Source: Melioribacteraceae bacterium (GTDB taxonomy: Bacteria > Bacteroidota > Ignavibacteria > Ignavibacteriales > Melioribacteraceae). Taken from it: DNA of 7,290 nt. Shown here in pieces: positions 1 through 6,563 of this stretch. The notes under the pieces are model-generated. The model was given only the letters and a program-made list of their open reading frames with translations, did not search any database and was not told the origin of the DNA. Position numbers and translations under genes: made by a program. The first letter of the stretch is position 1; each line of letters begins with the position of its first letter. The stretch lies in NCBI GenBank assembly GCA_015486905.1, contig WFQV01000511.1:1-7290 (forward strand). Direction: 5' to 3'.

Positions 1-164
1 AGACGGACCTGTCACGGCGTAGCCCCGATTTATCGGGACGAAGACGGACCTGTCACGGCGTAGTCCCGATTTATCGGGACGAAGACGGACCTGTCACGGC
101 GTAGTCCCGATTTATCGGGACGAAGACGGACCTGTCGCGCCGAATCCCGAATTGTCGGGAGAAG
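1..164. repeat. 41-bp tandem repeat array, four units, each with a hairpin
   Basis: Three contiguous 41-bp units lie at 1-41, 42-82 and 83-123. Units 2 and 3 are identical, and unit 1 differs by one base (C for T at 23). A diverged fourth copy at 124-164 shares the first 13 bases, has one base deleted, and keeps a changed palindrome. Each unit carries an inverted repeat (22-39, 63-80, 104-121, 145-160) of the form GTCCCGAT-TT-ATCGGGAC. A unit has 24 G/C of 41, clearly richer than the neighbouring genes. The array begins exactly at the window edge, so more copies may lie outside. There are no spacers between units, and 41 is not a multiple of three, so the array is neither a CRISPR nor a coding repeat. 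Its function is unknown; it is probably a member of a dispersed intergenic repeat family. Confidence 0.93.
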
Positions 165-170
165 GCGAAT

Positions 171-203
171 ATCCAACCATCCAATCATCCAGCCATCCAA
201 TCA
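171..203. repeat. 8-bp period short tandem repeat (CATCCAAT type)
   Basis: About four imperfect copies of an 8-base unit run in phase: ATCCAAC (171-177), CATCCAAT (178-185), CATCCAGC (186-193) and CATCCAAT (194-201). The tract sits between the 41-bp array and a 20-bp palindrome and has no reading frame of note. It looks like slippage-type intergenic repeat DNA. Confidence 0.75.
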
Positions 204-225
204 ATTTATTCCTTACGCATTCTTC

Positions 226-247
226 ACCTACCTACCGGCAGGCAGGT
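226..247. repeat. Imperfect 20-bp palindrome flanked by an A/T pair
   Basis: CCTACCTACC at 227-236 faces GGCAGGCAGG at 237-246, with A226 and T247 adding one more pair. Both arms are themselves tetranucleotide repeats. Two of the pairs are A/C mismatches on the plus strand but G.U wobbles in a minus-strand transcript, which is the direction of the che operon. A hairpin of about nine pairs with a four-base loop could therefore form in RNA read through from cheA. No U-run follows in that direction, so a standard intrinsic terminator is not supported. Repeats of this style recur between genes in some bacterial genomes; whether this one is dispersed cannot be seen here. Confidence 0.7.
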
Positions 248-302
248 TCATAAATAATATCATTCGCTTGGGTGTCTTAAACTTAGTCATGTTTGTTTCA
301 TT

Positions 303-2672
303 TCACACAAATTTTTTAATTATGTCCAACAAAGTTCCTTGTTTAAAATCGCTTTTAACAATGTAAGCGTTAGCTCCTGCTTCAATTCCTTTTTCCTTGT
401 CTTCTTTTTTGGAAAGTCCGGTAACAAGAACGACCGGCAACTCCGAAAGTTCGGAAGATTCGCGGATTTTTTTTGTCAGTTCAAAGCCGTCCATTCGCGG
501 CATTTCAATATCGGCAACCACCAAATCGTAAGGATTGGAATTCAGCTCCGTCCAGGCTTCCTTACCGTCGCTTGCAGAAGTAACATCGTAACCCACCGAA
601 AGTAAAATATCGGAAAGCAAAACTCTTGAAGTAATGGAATCGTCAACGACAAGGATACGTTTTTTTGCCTCCTCTTCTTCTTCGATGCCTCCCGCTTGTA
701 AACCGGTTGCAACAGCGCCGGATTTAAGTGATTTGAAGATATCGTTTACATTTAAGACCGGGATTATTTCGCCTTGAGAAGAAATTGTAGCGCCTTCAAT
801 GAAAGCCAATTTTTTAAATTGAACCGGTAACGGCTTCAATAAAATTTCCTGCTCATTAATTATTTTTTCAATAATCACACCGACGAGTTCGTCACCAAAA
901 CTAAGCACAAGAATTAATAAATTTTCCTCTCCACTGCTTTTGCTGGGTAAGTTCAAAAGTGAGGAGAGCTGAACAATTGAAAGTCTTTTGCCCAAGTATT
1001 CCACAGTCTCTTTGTTCTCAACAGTTTTTATTTCTTCTAACTTACGATTAATAACAGCTTGAATTTTAACAACATTAATGGCAAATGTTTGTCCCCCGCT
1101 TTCTACAATTAAACCGCGGATAGTAGTAAGCACAAGAGGAATTGAAAGAATGAACTTGGAGCCTTTACCCTTCTCAGTTTCTATTTTAATTCTCCCGCCC
1201 AATTTGTTGATTTTCTCCCGCACGATTGCCATTCCCAGTCCTCTGCCCGAAAGCTCGGTAACAACTTTGGCGGTTGAGAAATCCGATTTGAAAATCAATG
1301 CAAGCGTTTCGCTTTCGCTCAATTTTTCCGCCTCGGTTTCAGAAATCAAACCTTTGTCAATTGCCGTGCGGCGAATTTCTTCGGCGTTCATTCCCCTGCC
1401 GTCGTCGGAAATAATTATTTCTACTTTACCGTCCCCCGCTTGTACAAAGTCGAGATTGATTCTCCCTTTTTCTTCCTTACCTGCTTTAATTCTTTCTTCG
1501 GGTTCTTCAATTCCGTGGTCTATTGCATTCCGTAAAAGATGGACCAAGGGGTCTTTTAATTCCTCAAGAATTCTTTTGTCTATTTCAATCTCTCCGCCGG
1601 AAACATTAAATCGAATTTTTTTACCCAGCTCCCGTGCAATGTCTCGCATCATTGAAGGGAATTGATCTGTCAGAATTTTAAACGGAAGCATTAAAACATT
1701 TTTAATTTCCGAATCCAAAGAAAAGAGTATGTTAGAAAGTTGCTTGGATGAGGTCGCCGTTCGCATTTGAATGTCATTTAAGATTTCGTAAAAATCGTTT
1801 GCAAACATCTCGTTAAAATCAAAGAATTCAATCAACTTTTTAATCTTTACGCCGAAACCAAAGGCTTCTTCGATTTTTTCCAAATTATCTTTTAATGCGA
1901 GGAAATCAAGTTTGTTTTTTCTCCACTTTGTCTTCCACTCTTCAATCATTAAAATAAGTCCGGCAAGTTCTTTGGAAATATTCGAGAAACCCAATTTAAC
2001 CGGAATCATTTCCTCCGTAGTAAGAAGCACGTTCTCCAATTTCCGAATGTCAACGCGGACGGTATCGATAGTTCTAAGCTCTTTAACTTTCACCGGTTTC
2101 TTTTTTACCGTTTTTTTTATGTTCGCCTTAGGTGCATCTGCAATTCGTGAGTAGCTTTCTTTTGCCGGCTCCGGCTTCCTCTTTTCGGCAATTGTCTTTC
2201 CGCCGATTTCCTTTTTTTCAGTTGGGGAAATTTCAGGGATAGAGGGTTCAACACTTTTTGACTTACCGCCTGCTTCCAAAAAATCGTCAATTAAAATTTG
2301 GTAACGCTGTATTTCATCGAACATCAAAATTCTTGCGTTCTCATCCTCTTCTTCAATAAAGTTTTCAATTACCGAGAGAGAATTTTGGACCAAATCAAAC
2401 ATCTGCTCACTTTCTTTAATCTCTTGTTTTTTAAGTGCGGAAAAAATGTTTTCAACGTTTTGACAAAGGTCAACAATATCTATCAAATTAACAGCACGAG
2501 CCGCACCCTTAAGGCTATGAGCATTTCGGTAAATTTCTTCGAGAAGAGAAATTTTTTCTTCGGAATCGGTACGGTTTTCCAATTGAACCAAGCCGTTTCT
2601 AATGTTTTGGAGATGCTCCTCGGCTTCGAGCTTAAAAGTTTGCAGCAAACGTTTTTTTAATTTTTCGTCCAT
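303..2672 (-). CDS. cheA: Hybrid chemotaxis-type histidine kinase CheA with C-terminal receiver (CheA-REC, WspE/FrzE-like)
   Basis: This is the cytoplasmic kinase of the array (789 aa). It autophosphorylates under receptor/CheW control and can pass phosphate to its own receiver. Domains in order: an HPt domain at about 1-130 with the phospho-accepting His52 in AHSLKGAARA; a Lys/Glu/Pro-rich linker at 135-200 in place of a recognisable P2 CheY-binding domain; dimerisation/P3 at about 200-330; an HATPase at about 340-512 with N-box HLLRNAIDHG (378-387), G1 DDGRGM (423-428) and G2 GRGLGM (476-481); a CheW-like P5 at about 515-650; an acidic linker with EEEEE (664-668); and REC at 672-789 with Asp677/Asp678, phospho-Asp721 (ADIEMPRMDGF), Thr751 and Lys773. 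All catalytic residues expected of an active kinase and receiver are present. The start follows the receptor stop by 2 bp and has no Shine-Dalgarno sequence. It is the last gene of the operon. The CheA-REC fusion is typical of Wsp, Frz and related non-flagellar systems. The family call is firm; the pathway is inferred. Confidence 0.96.
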   Translation of the reverse strand: MDEKLKKRLLQTFKLEAEEHLQNIRNGLVQLENRTDSEEKISLLEEIYRNAHSLKGAARAVNLIDIVDLCQNVENIFSALKKQEIKESEQMFDLVQNSLSVIENFIEEEDENARILMFDEIQRYQILIDDFLEAGGKSKSVEPSIPEISPTEKKEIGGKTIAEKRKPEPAKESYSRIADAPKANIKKTVKKKPVKVKELRTIDTVRVDIRKLENVLLTTEEMIPVKLGFSNISKELAGLILMIEEWKTKWRKNKLDFLALKDNLEKIEEAFGFGVKIKKLIEFFDFNEMFANDFYEILNDIQMRTATSSKQLSNILFSLDSEIKNVLMLPFKILTDQFPSMMRDIARELGKKIRFNVSGGEIEIDKRILEELKDPLVHLLRNAIDHGIEEPEERIKAGKEEKGRINLDFVQAGDGKVEIIISDDGRGMNAEEIRRTAIDKGLISETEAEKLSESETLALIFKSDFSTAKVVTELSGRGLGMAIVREKINKLGGRIKIETEKGKGSKFILSIPLVLTTIRGLIVESGGQTFAINVVKIQAVINRKLEEIKTVENKETVEYLGKRLSIVQLSSLLNLPSKSSGEENLLILVLSFGDELVGVIIEKIINEQEILLKPLPVQFKKLAFIEGATISSQGEIIPVLNVNDIFKSLKSGAVATGLQAGGIEEEEEAKKRILVVDDSITSRVLLSDILLSVGYDVTSASDGKEAWTELNSNPYDLVVADIEMPRMDGFELTKKIRESSELSELPVVLVTGLSKKEDKEKGIEAGANAYIVKSDFKQGTLLDIIKKFV

Positions 2673-2674
2673 TC

Positions 2675-4414
2675 TTAATTTTTGTATTTTGCAATAAAAC
2701 CGGTAAAATACCGCTCGATTTCTTTAAGTGAAGATGATGTTTCCTTAAGATTTTGCGTAGCTTCCGAATTATGTTGGCTTGCTATTTTAATATTTTCCAT
2801 TGCATCGGCTATCTCCGACATTCCGATGTTCTGTTCGTTTATCGTTAATTCCGATTGCTTAATTACATCTTTAATTTCATGCATCAAATCAACGACGTTG
2901 TTAAGAACAGTTATTTGTTCTTCGGCTTTAGTTGTTTGTTCAATTACCGTTTTTTCGGCTTTTTCCGCTGCCATTACTGAAGTATTAACAGAATTTTGTG
3001 TCTCGTTAAGAATATTCTTAATTTTTTCGGTTGCCTGTTTGGATTGATCAGCGAGAGATTTCATTTCCTGAGCCACCACCACAAAGCTCTTACCCTGCTC
3101 GCCTGCCCTTGCAGCTTCGATGGAAGCATTAACAGCCAGCAAGTTTGTTTGGTCCGAAATGTCATTTACCAATCCTATAATTTCGCCTACTGTCTTGCTG
3201 CCTTCCGCCAACTGAAGAATATTTTGATTCAGAATTGAAACTTGATTTTTAATTATTTCAAATCCTTCAACAGTAGTATGAATTGAATCTTGAACTTCCG
3301 TAGAAATTTGTTCTCCCTTTTCAACCGTGTCCACGGATTTTTTCATCATTTCAAGGGACACGTCACTCGTCTTTTTAACTTCCTCAATGCTCGCTGTGGT
3401 TTCACTAATTGCACTGGATGATTCCGAAACGCTTGCCGAAATTTCCGCAATTGAAGAATTTATTTCAGTCGAAGAAGAAATTAAATTGTCAATTATTTTT
3501 TTAAGGCTGTTTACAAATTGGTTTAATGAGTCAACCATTTCATTAATGGAGAGCGCAAAAGAATCGTTCTCGGATTTTGGTTCCAATTTTTTGTCAATTT
3601 CCCCTCTAACAATAGCTTTCGTAAGCCGTGCAACTTCGCGCAGCCTTTCCAACATATTTGCCATTTTTTTCATTAACATTCCCACTTCGTCTTTTCTATC
3701 CGTATCTTTCATTTCAAAAGAAAGATTGCCCTTGCTGATATTATCCGCAACTTTGTTAAGCTTTATTATCGGTCTAAGTAAAGTTTGTAGCACAGTATAG
3801 AAAAATACAATGGCAATAAAAATCATAATAACAAGAAGAACAGATACTTTAACCTTCCCTTTGGCAATATTCTCTTTATTCTTTTGGGTAAGATTATAAA
3901 ACTCCTCCTTTAATGAACTATTTAACATCTTAGTGTAACCTATAAAAACGTTAATATCCTTGAAATATAATTTATTTACGAGGTTGCTTTTATTTCCCTT
4001 TCTTAAGCCCTTAATAAAAAGAGCTCTGTTATTATAATATTCTCCGAAAGCACTTTTAATATTTTCCAATGGGAAAGGAATATTTTTATCCCCCGATAAA
4101 TCTTCCTTTAAGTCTAAATAAATAGTATTAAATTCTTTTTGTAAATTATTTAAAGTGTCCAAATATCGGAAGGATGATTTCTGCGGCGCTGACAATTGCT
4201 GCCAAAGTTCGAAATCGAAACGTGAAAGTTTACTTGTAAAATAGAGAGATAAGGAATCCGTTTTTTCTAATCTTGTAATAAAATTATCCTCCTTTTTTTG
4301 AAAATCCTCCGAAGCTTGAATAATAAAAAGTACGAATAAAAAAACGATTAAAAGTAATATGATAAAAGTTACCCACATTTTGGTTTTCATTGAAATATCA
4401 TTCAGCCATTTCAT
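2675..4414 (-). CDS. Methyl-accepting chemotaxis protein, transmembrane receptor with HAMP domain(s)
   Basis: This is a membrane receptor (579 aa) that feeds the CheA/CheW array. TM1 spans about 14-32, followed by an extracytoplasmic domain of about 155 residues (33-187). That domain is helical-looking, of four-helix-bundle size, and I cannot assign it to a named ligand family. TM2 spans about 188-213. HAMP follows at about 210-263, and a second HAMP-like stretch at about 264-305 contains GEIDKKLEPKSEND. The signalling hairpin runs from about 306 to 565, with the highly conserved tip region at 410-457 (SDQTNLLAVNASIEAARAGE, Glu433/Arg436). The arms on either side of the tip are nearly equal, about 128 residues each. 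Candidate methylation sites by consensus are Glu344/Glu345 and Glu498/Glu499. There is no C-terminal CheR-tethering pentapeptide; the protein ends AKYKN. It has the only strong Shine-Dalgarno sequence in the operon. The family call is secure; the ligand is unknown. Confidence 0.96.
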   Translation of the reverse strand: MKWLNDISMKTKMWVTFIILLLIVFLFVLFIIQASEDFQKKEDNFITRLEKTDSLSLYFTSKLSRFDFELWQQLSAPQKSSFRYLDTLNNLQKEFNTIYLDLKEDLSGDKNIPFPLENIKSAFGEYYNNRALFIKGLRKGNKSNLVNKLYFKDINVFIGYTKMLNSSLKEEFYNLTQKNKENIAKGKVKVSVLLVIMIFIAIVFFYTVLQTLLRPIIKLNKVADNISKGNLSFEMKDTDRKDEVGMLMKKMANMLERLREVARLTKAIVRGEIDKKLEPKSENDSFALSINEMVDSLNQFVNSLKKIIDNLISSSTEINSSIAEISASVSESSSAISETTASIEEVKKTSDVSLEMMKKSVDTVEKGEQISTEVQDSIHTTVEGFEIIKNQVSILNQNILQLAEGSKTVGEIIGLVNDISDQTNLLAVNASIEAARAGEQGKSFVVVAQEMKSLADQSKQATEKIKNILNETQNSVNTSVMAAEKAEKTVIEQTTKAEEQITVLNNVVDLMHEIKDVIKQSELTINEQNIGMSEIADAMENIKIASQHNSEATQNLKETSSSLKEIERYFTGFIAKYKN

Positions 4415-4420
4415 AGCTAT

Positions 4421-4428
4421 CTCCTTTT
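4421..4428 (-). promoter_or_regulatory. Strong Shine-Dalgarno site of the receptor gene
   Basis: The minus strand reads AAAAGGAG followed by six bases (ATAGCT) and then the receptor ATG at 4414. The site lies in the 15-bp gap after the second cheW. The other four starts in the operon lack a comparable purine-rich site, so this one both supports the chosen start and suggests that the receptor is translated more strongly than its neighbours. Confidence 0.8.
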
Positions 4429-4429
4429 A

Positions 4430-5047
4430 TTAAATTTCGGTTTCAACCACCAGCACAGGGTCGTTCACAATTTTTTCGGCATCGAGCAAAATAAGCCCGT
4501 CAGGAGCAACGCCTTTTAAATATTTTTTGCGTTTTTCATTGAGAGTAGGGAATTTCTCGGTTAGAGAATCCATGTCCACTTCTCCTACTCCCAATATTTC
4601 ATCGGTTAAAATACCGAATTGGAAATCTTTATTTTGCAAAATAATTATTTCTTCCATATCATTAATTGCCGAGGATTTTAACTCGAAGAATGTTTTCAAA
4701 TTAACCACAGCCATTATTCTACCGCGTACATTCACCAAGCCTAAAATAAATTCCGGTGTTTTAGGCAGAGGCGTAAGGTTTTTCAGCCGAATGGCTTCAA
4801 CAGTTTTGTTAATTTCAATTGCATATTTCTCACCACTAAGTAAAAATTGAACAACGCTAACGAAATTACCTTTCTTAATTTTTTTTGTTAAGGCATATTT
4901 CTTTGTATTCGATTTTAACTTTTCTTTTTCGGCAGGAGTTAACTCGGAGAAAAATTGCAAGAAGGTGTTCGAACTTTTCGGGTAAGTATTTATTTTGCTT
5001 GATTTTGAGTGGTTTCTAACAATATTTTTTTCCACTTTCTGCGCCAT
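4430..5047 (-). CDS. cheW: CheW-like coupling protein with N-terminal extension (WspD-like position)
   Basis: This cytoplasmic scaffold protein (205 aa) links the receptor to CheA. The CheW fold covers about 62-200, starting FVSVVQFLLSGEKYAIEI, with the diagnostic middle segment ILGLVNVRGRIMAVVNLKTF at 101-120. About 60 extra basic, Ser/Lys-rich residues precede it and resemble no domain I know. The stretch LTPAEKEKLKSNTKKYALTK (36-55) may be a helix. The start lies 4 bp after the CheR stop. In E. coli CheW the middle segment reads NLRGVIVPIVDL. Here the Arg is kept (Arg109), but the Pro and Asp positions are Ala and Asn. In Wsp operons the second CheW (WspD) is likewise the longer one and follows the CheR-TPR gene. 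The family call is firm; the role of the extension is unknown. Confidence 0.93.
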   Translation of the reverse strand: MAQKVEKNIVRNHSKSSKINTYPKSSNTFLQFFSELTPAEKEKLKSNTKKYALTKKIKKGNFVSVVQFLLSGEKYAIEINKTVEAIRLKNLTPLPKTPEFILGLVNVRGRIMAVVNLKTFFELKSSAINDMEEIIILQNKDFQFGILTDEILGVGEVDMDSLTEKFPTLNEKRKKYLKGVAPDGLILLDAEKIVNDPVLVVETEI

Positions 5048-5051
5048 TTAA

Positions 5052-6563
5052 TTATGAGCCTGCCATATTCTCAATTATTTTTTTCAAACTGCCTACTGTT
5101 AATCCGTCTGCTTCTTCTAATATAAGATTATCGTTCATATTTTGCAAAATGTTTAGTGTGTTTTTTAATTCTTTTTTAGCAGAACTACTTTTATTTAATT
5201 TAAAAAGCAGATTAGCCCGTAAAAAGTTAGCCATTGCGAAATTTTGATTTAAGAACAATGCTCTGTCCAAATTTTTTAGAGCCTCCTGAATTTTCCCTTC
5301 TTCATTTAATAAAACCGCAAGGAAATAGAAGAAATTTTCATCCAATTTAAATTTCGCAGTAATTTCCTCGCATTTTTCAATTGCTTGTTCTACCTTACCC
5401 ACAATGGAAAGTGTTCTGCAAGTCAGCAAAAGAATTTTACGCAAATCATCATTGTCCAATTTGTTTTTGTCCACACCTTCCAAAAGCGGCTGCGTCTTTT
5501 TCAATAACTCTTCATATTGTTCGGAGCCGAACATTTTTTTAATTTCGGAGAAGGATATTTCCTCGGCAACAGAAGTTATTTTTTCCTTTTTCTTAGTAGA
5601 AAATTTCTCATCCTTCGGTTTGCGAACCCCGTAATCAATGCGTGTGGTTGTTTTACGTTCCGATTCCCTCCAAGGTCTTTCCTTTTTCGTAACGGAAGTT
5701 TTAACACTCACCTCTCTCTTTTCGTTAGGATTAAAATTCAAGTCCTTCTGAAAAATTTTAATTCCTTTAAATTTTATGGGTTTAAACTTTGAATAATTTT
5801 GAAATGCAATTTCCGTAAAGCCAGTAATTAAATATCCTCCGGGACTCAAAACGCCGTAAATATTTTTCAATAAAGTTTTAATTGTTTCAGAAGAGAAATA
5901 AATCAGAACGTTCCGTAGGAGAATAACGTCGAAATAATTCTCCGATCCGAAAGGATGCGGAAATGCTTTGGCTGCTAAGTTAAACAATTGAAAATTGACA
6001 GCATTTTTAACTTCATCGTCAATCTTGTAAAGGTTCTCTTCAACTTCAACAAAATATTTATTTTTAATATTAGGCGGGCAATTTCTAAACGACCATTCAC
6101 GGTATTTCCCAATCTTTGCTTTAGCAATAAATTCGGGATTAACATCACTTGCCCAAATTTCAAATTTCGAATTGTATTCGCTCTTAAATTTTTCTTTAAA
6201 AAGAATTGCCAACGAGTAAGGTTCCTCGCCGGTGGAACAAGCAGCGCTCCAAATTTTAATCTTTTCTTTTTTAGGCAGCCATTGAGGTAAGATTTCGTCA
6301 ATTAAAATATCAAGTGATTTTTTTTCGCGGAAGAAATAAGTTTCGCCAATCGTTAAATATTTTACGAGAGCGTTGTATTCAAGTTTTGTTAATTTACCCT
6401 TTTTAATTTTTTTAATTAGGCTGCCTTTCGGAATGTTTTGCAATTCGGCTTCGGCAAAAGTTAGAATTCTTTCCAAATCTTTTTTTTGAGAAGCGCCGAA
6501 ATTCAGGCCAAATTCTTTTTCAAAAAAATTCACGGCAATATTGAATTCAACACTGTTAAGCAT
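5052..6563 (-). CDS. cheR: CheR-type receptor methyltransferase with C-terminal TPR domain (WspC/FrzF-like)
   Basis: This enzyme transfers methyl groups from S-adenosylmethionine to receptor glutamates (503 aa). The N-terminal helical CheR domain spans about 1-80 and ends in TIGETYFFRE (71-80). The SAM-binding methyltransferase spans about 100-272 with IWSAACSTGEEPYSLAI (104-120), the acidic Asp140 in ASDVNPEFI, the family motif FDVILLRNVLIYF (211-223) and PGGYLITGFTE (241-251). A charged, Lys-rich linker at 275-335 leads to about three 34-residue TPR-like units (about 374-407, 408-441, 442-475). The total is well over the roughly 280 aa of a plain CheR because of this tail. TPR tails are known in WspC and FrzF, where they act in protein contacts. 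The ATG directly abuts the stop of the upstream cheW (TAAATG), suggesting translational coupling. The receptor lacks the tethering pentapeptide, so the TPRs may help with targeting; this is inference. Confidence 0.95.
   Translation of the reverse strand: MLNSVEFNIAVNFFEKEFGLNFGASQKKDLERILTFAEAELQNIPKGSLIKKIKKGKLTKLEYNALVKYLTIGETYFFREKKSLDILIDEILPQWLPKKEKIKIWSAACSTGEEPYSLAILFKEKFKSEYNSKFEIWASDVNPEFIAKAKIGKYREWSFRNCPPNIKNKYFVEVEENLYKIDDEVKNAVNFQLFNLAAKAFPHPFGSENYFDVILLRNVLIYFSSETIKTLLKNIYGVLSPGGYLITGFTEIAFQNYSKFKPIKFKGIKIFQKDLNFNPNEKREVSVKTSVTKKERPWRESERKTTTRIDYGVRKPKDEKFSTKKKEKITSVAEEISFSEIKKMFGSEQYEELLKKTQPLLEGVDKNKLDNDDLRKILLLTCRTLSIVGKVEQAIEKCEEITAKFKLDENFFYFLAVLLNEEGKIQEALKNLDRALFLNQNFAMANFLRANLLFKLNKSSSAKKELKNTLNILQNMNDNLILEEADGLTVGSLKKIIENMAGS

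Larger units (their letters stand above)
1..302. other. Gene-free region downstream of cheA-REC
   Basis: These 302 bases after the cheA stop contain the 41-bp array, the 8-bp repeat, the 20-bp palindrome and an otherwise plain AT-rich stretch (248-302). I see no supported gene. The longest ATG frame noted on the minus strand next to cheA encodes only 20 residues (228-290) and runs into the palindrome. No cheB, receiver or GGDEF gene begins here, and no intrinsic terminator with a U-tract is visible in the direction of the operon. Confidence 0.8.

Noticed and set aside
1..164. CRISPR array
   Set aside because: The 41-bp units touch each other with no unique spacers, and no cas gene is present.
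226..247. Rho-independent terminator for the operon
   Set aside because: The hairpin is plausible in the minus-strand transcript, but it is followed by GUGAAGAAUGCG rather than a U-tract. The tandem hairpins at 1-164 likewise have no U-runs.
228..290. Small minus-strand ORF of 20 codons (MTKFKTPKRMILF start)
   Set aside because: It is very short, has no ribosome site, and its end lies inside the palindromic repeat; nothing supports expression.
1078..1665. Plus-strand open frame of 195 codons opposite cheA
   Set aside because: It is fully antisense to the kinase domain of cheA with Ser/Leu/Ile-rich shadow composition and no recognisable motif. The other plus-strand frames opposite the che genes are rejected for the same reason.
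303..2672. Frameshifted separate cheA and cheY genes
   Set aside because: The P5 domain, acidic linker and receiver are in one uninterrupted frame, so this is a true fusion.
5975..6301. Minus-strand frame of 108 codons inside cheR
   Set aside because: It overlaps the conserved methyltransferase domain in another frame and shows no motif of its own; the cheR frame is intact throughout.
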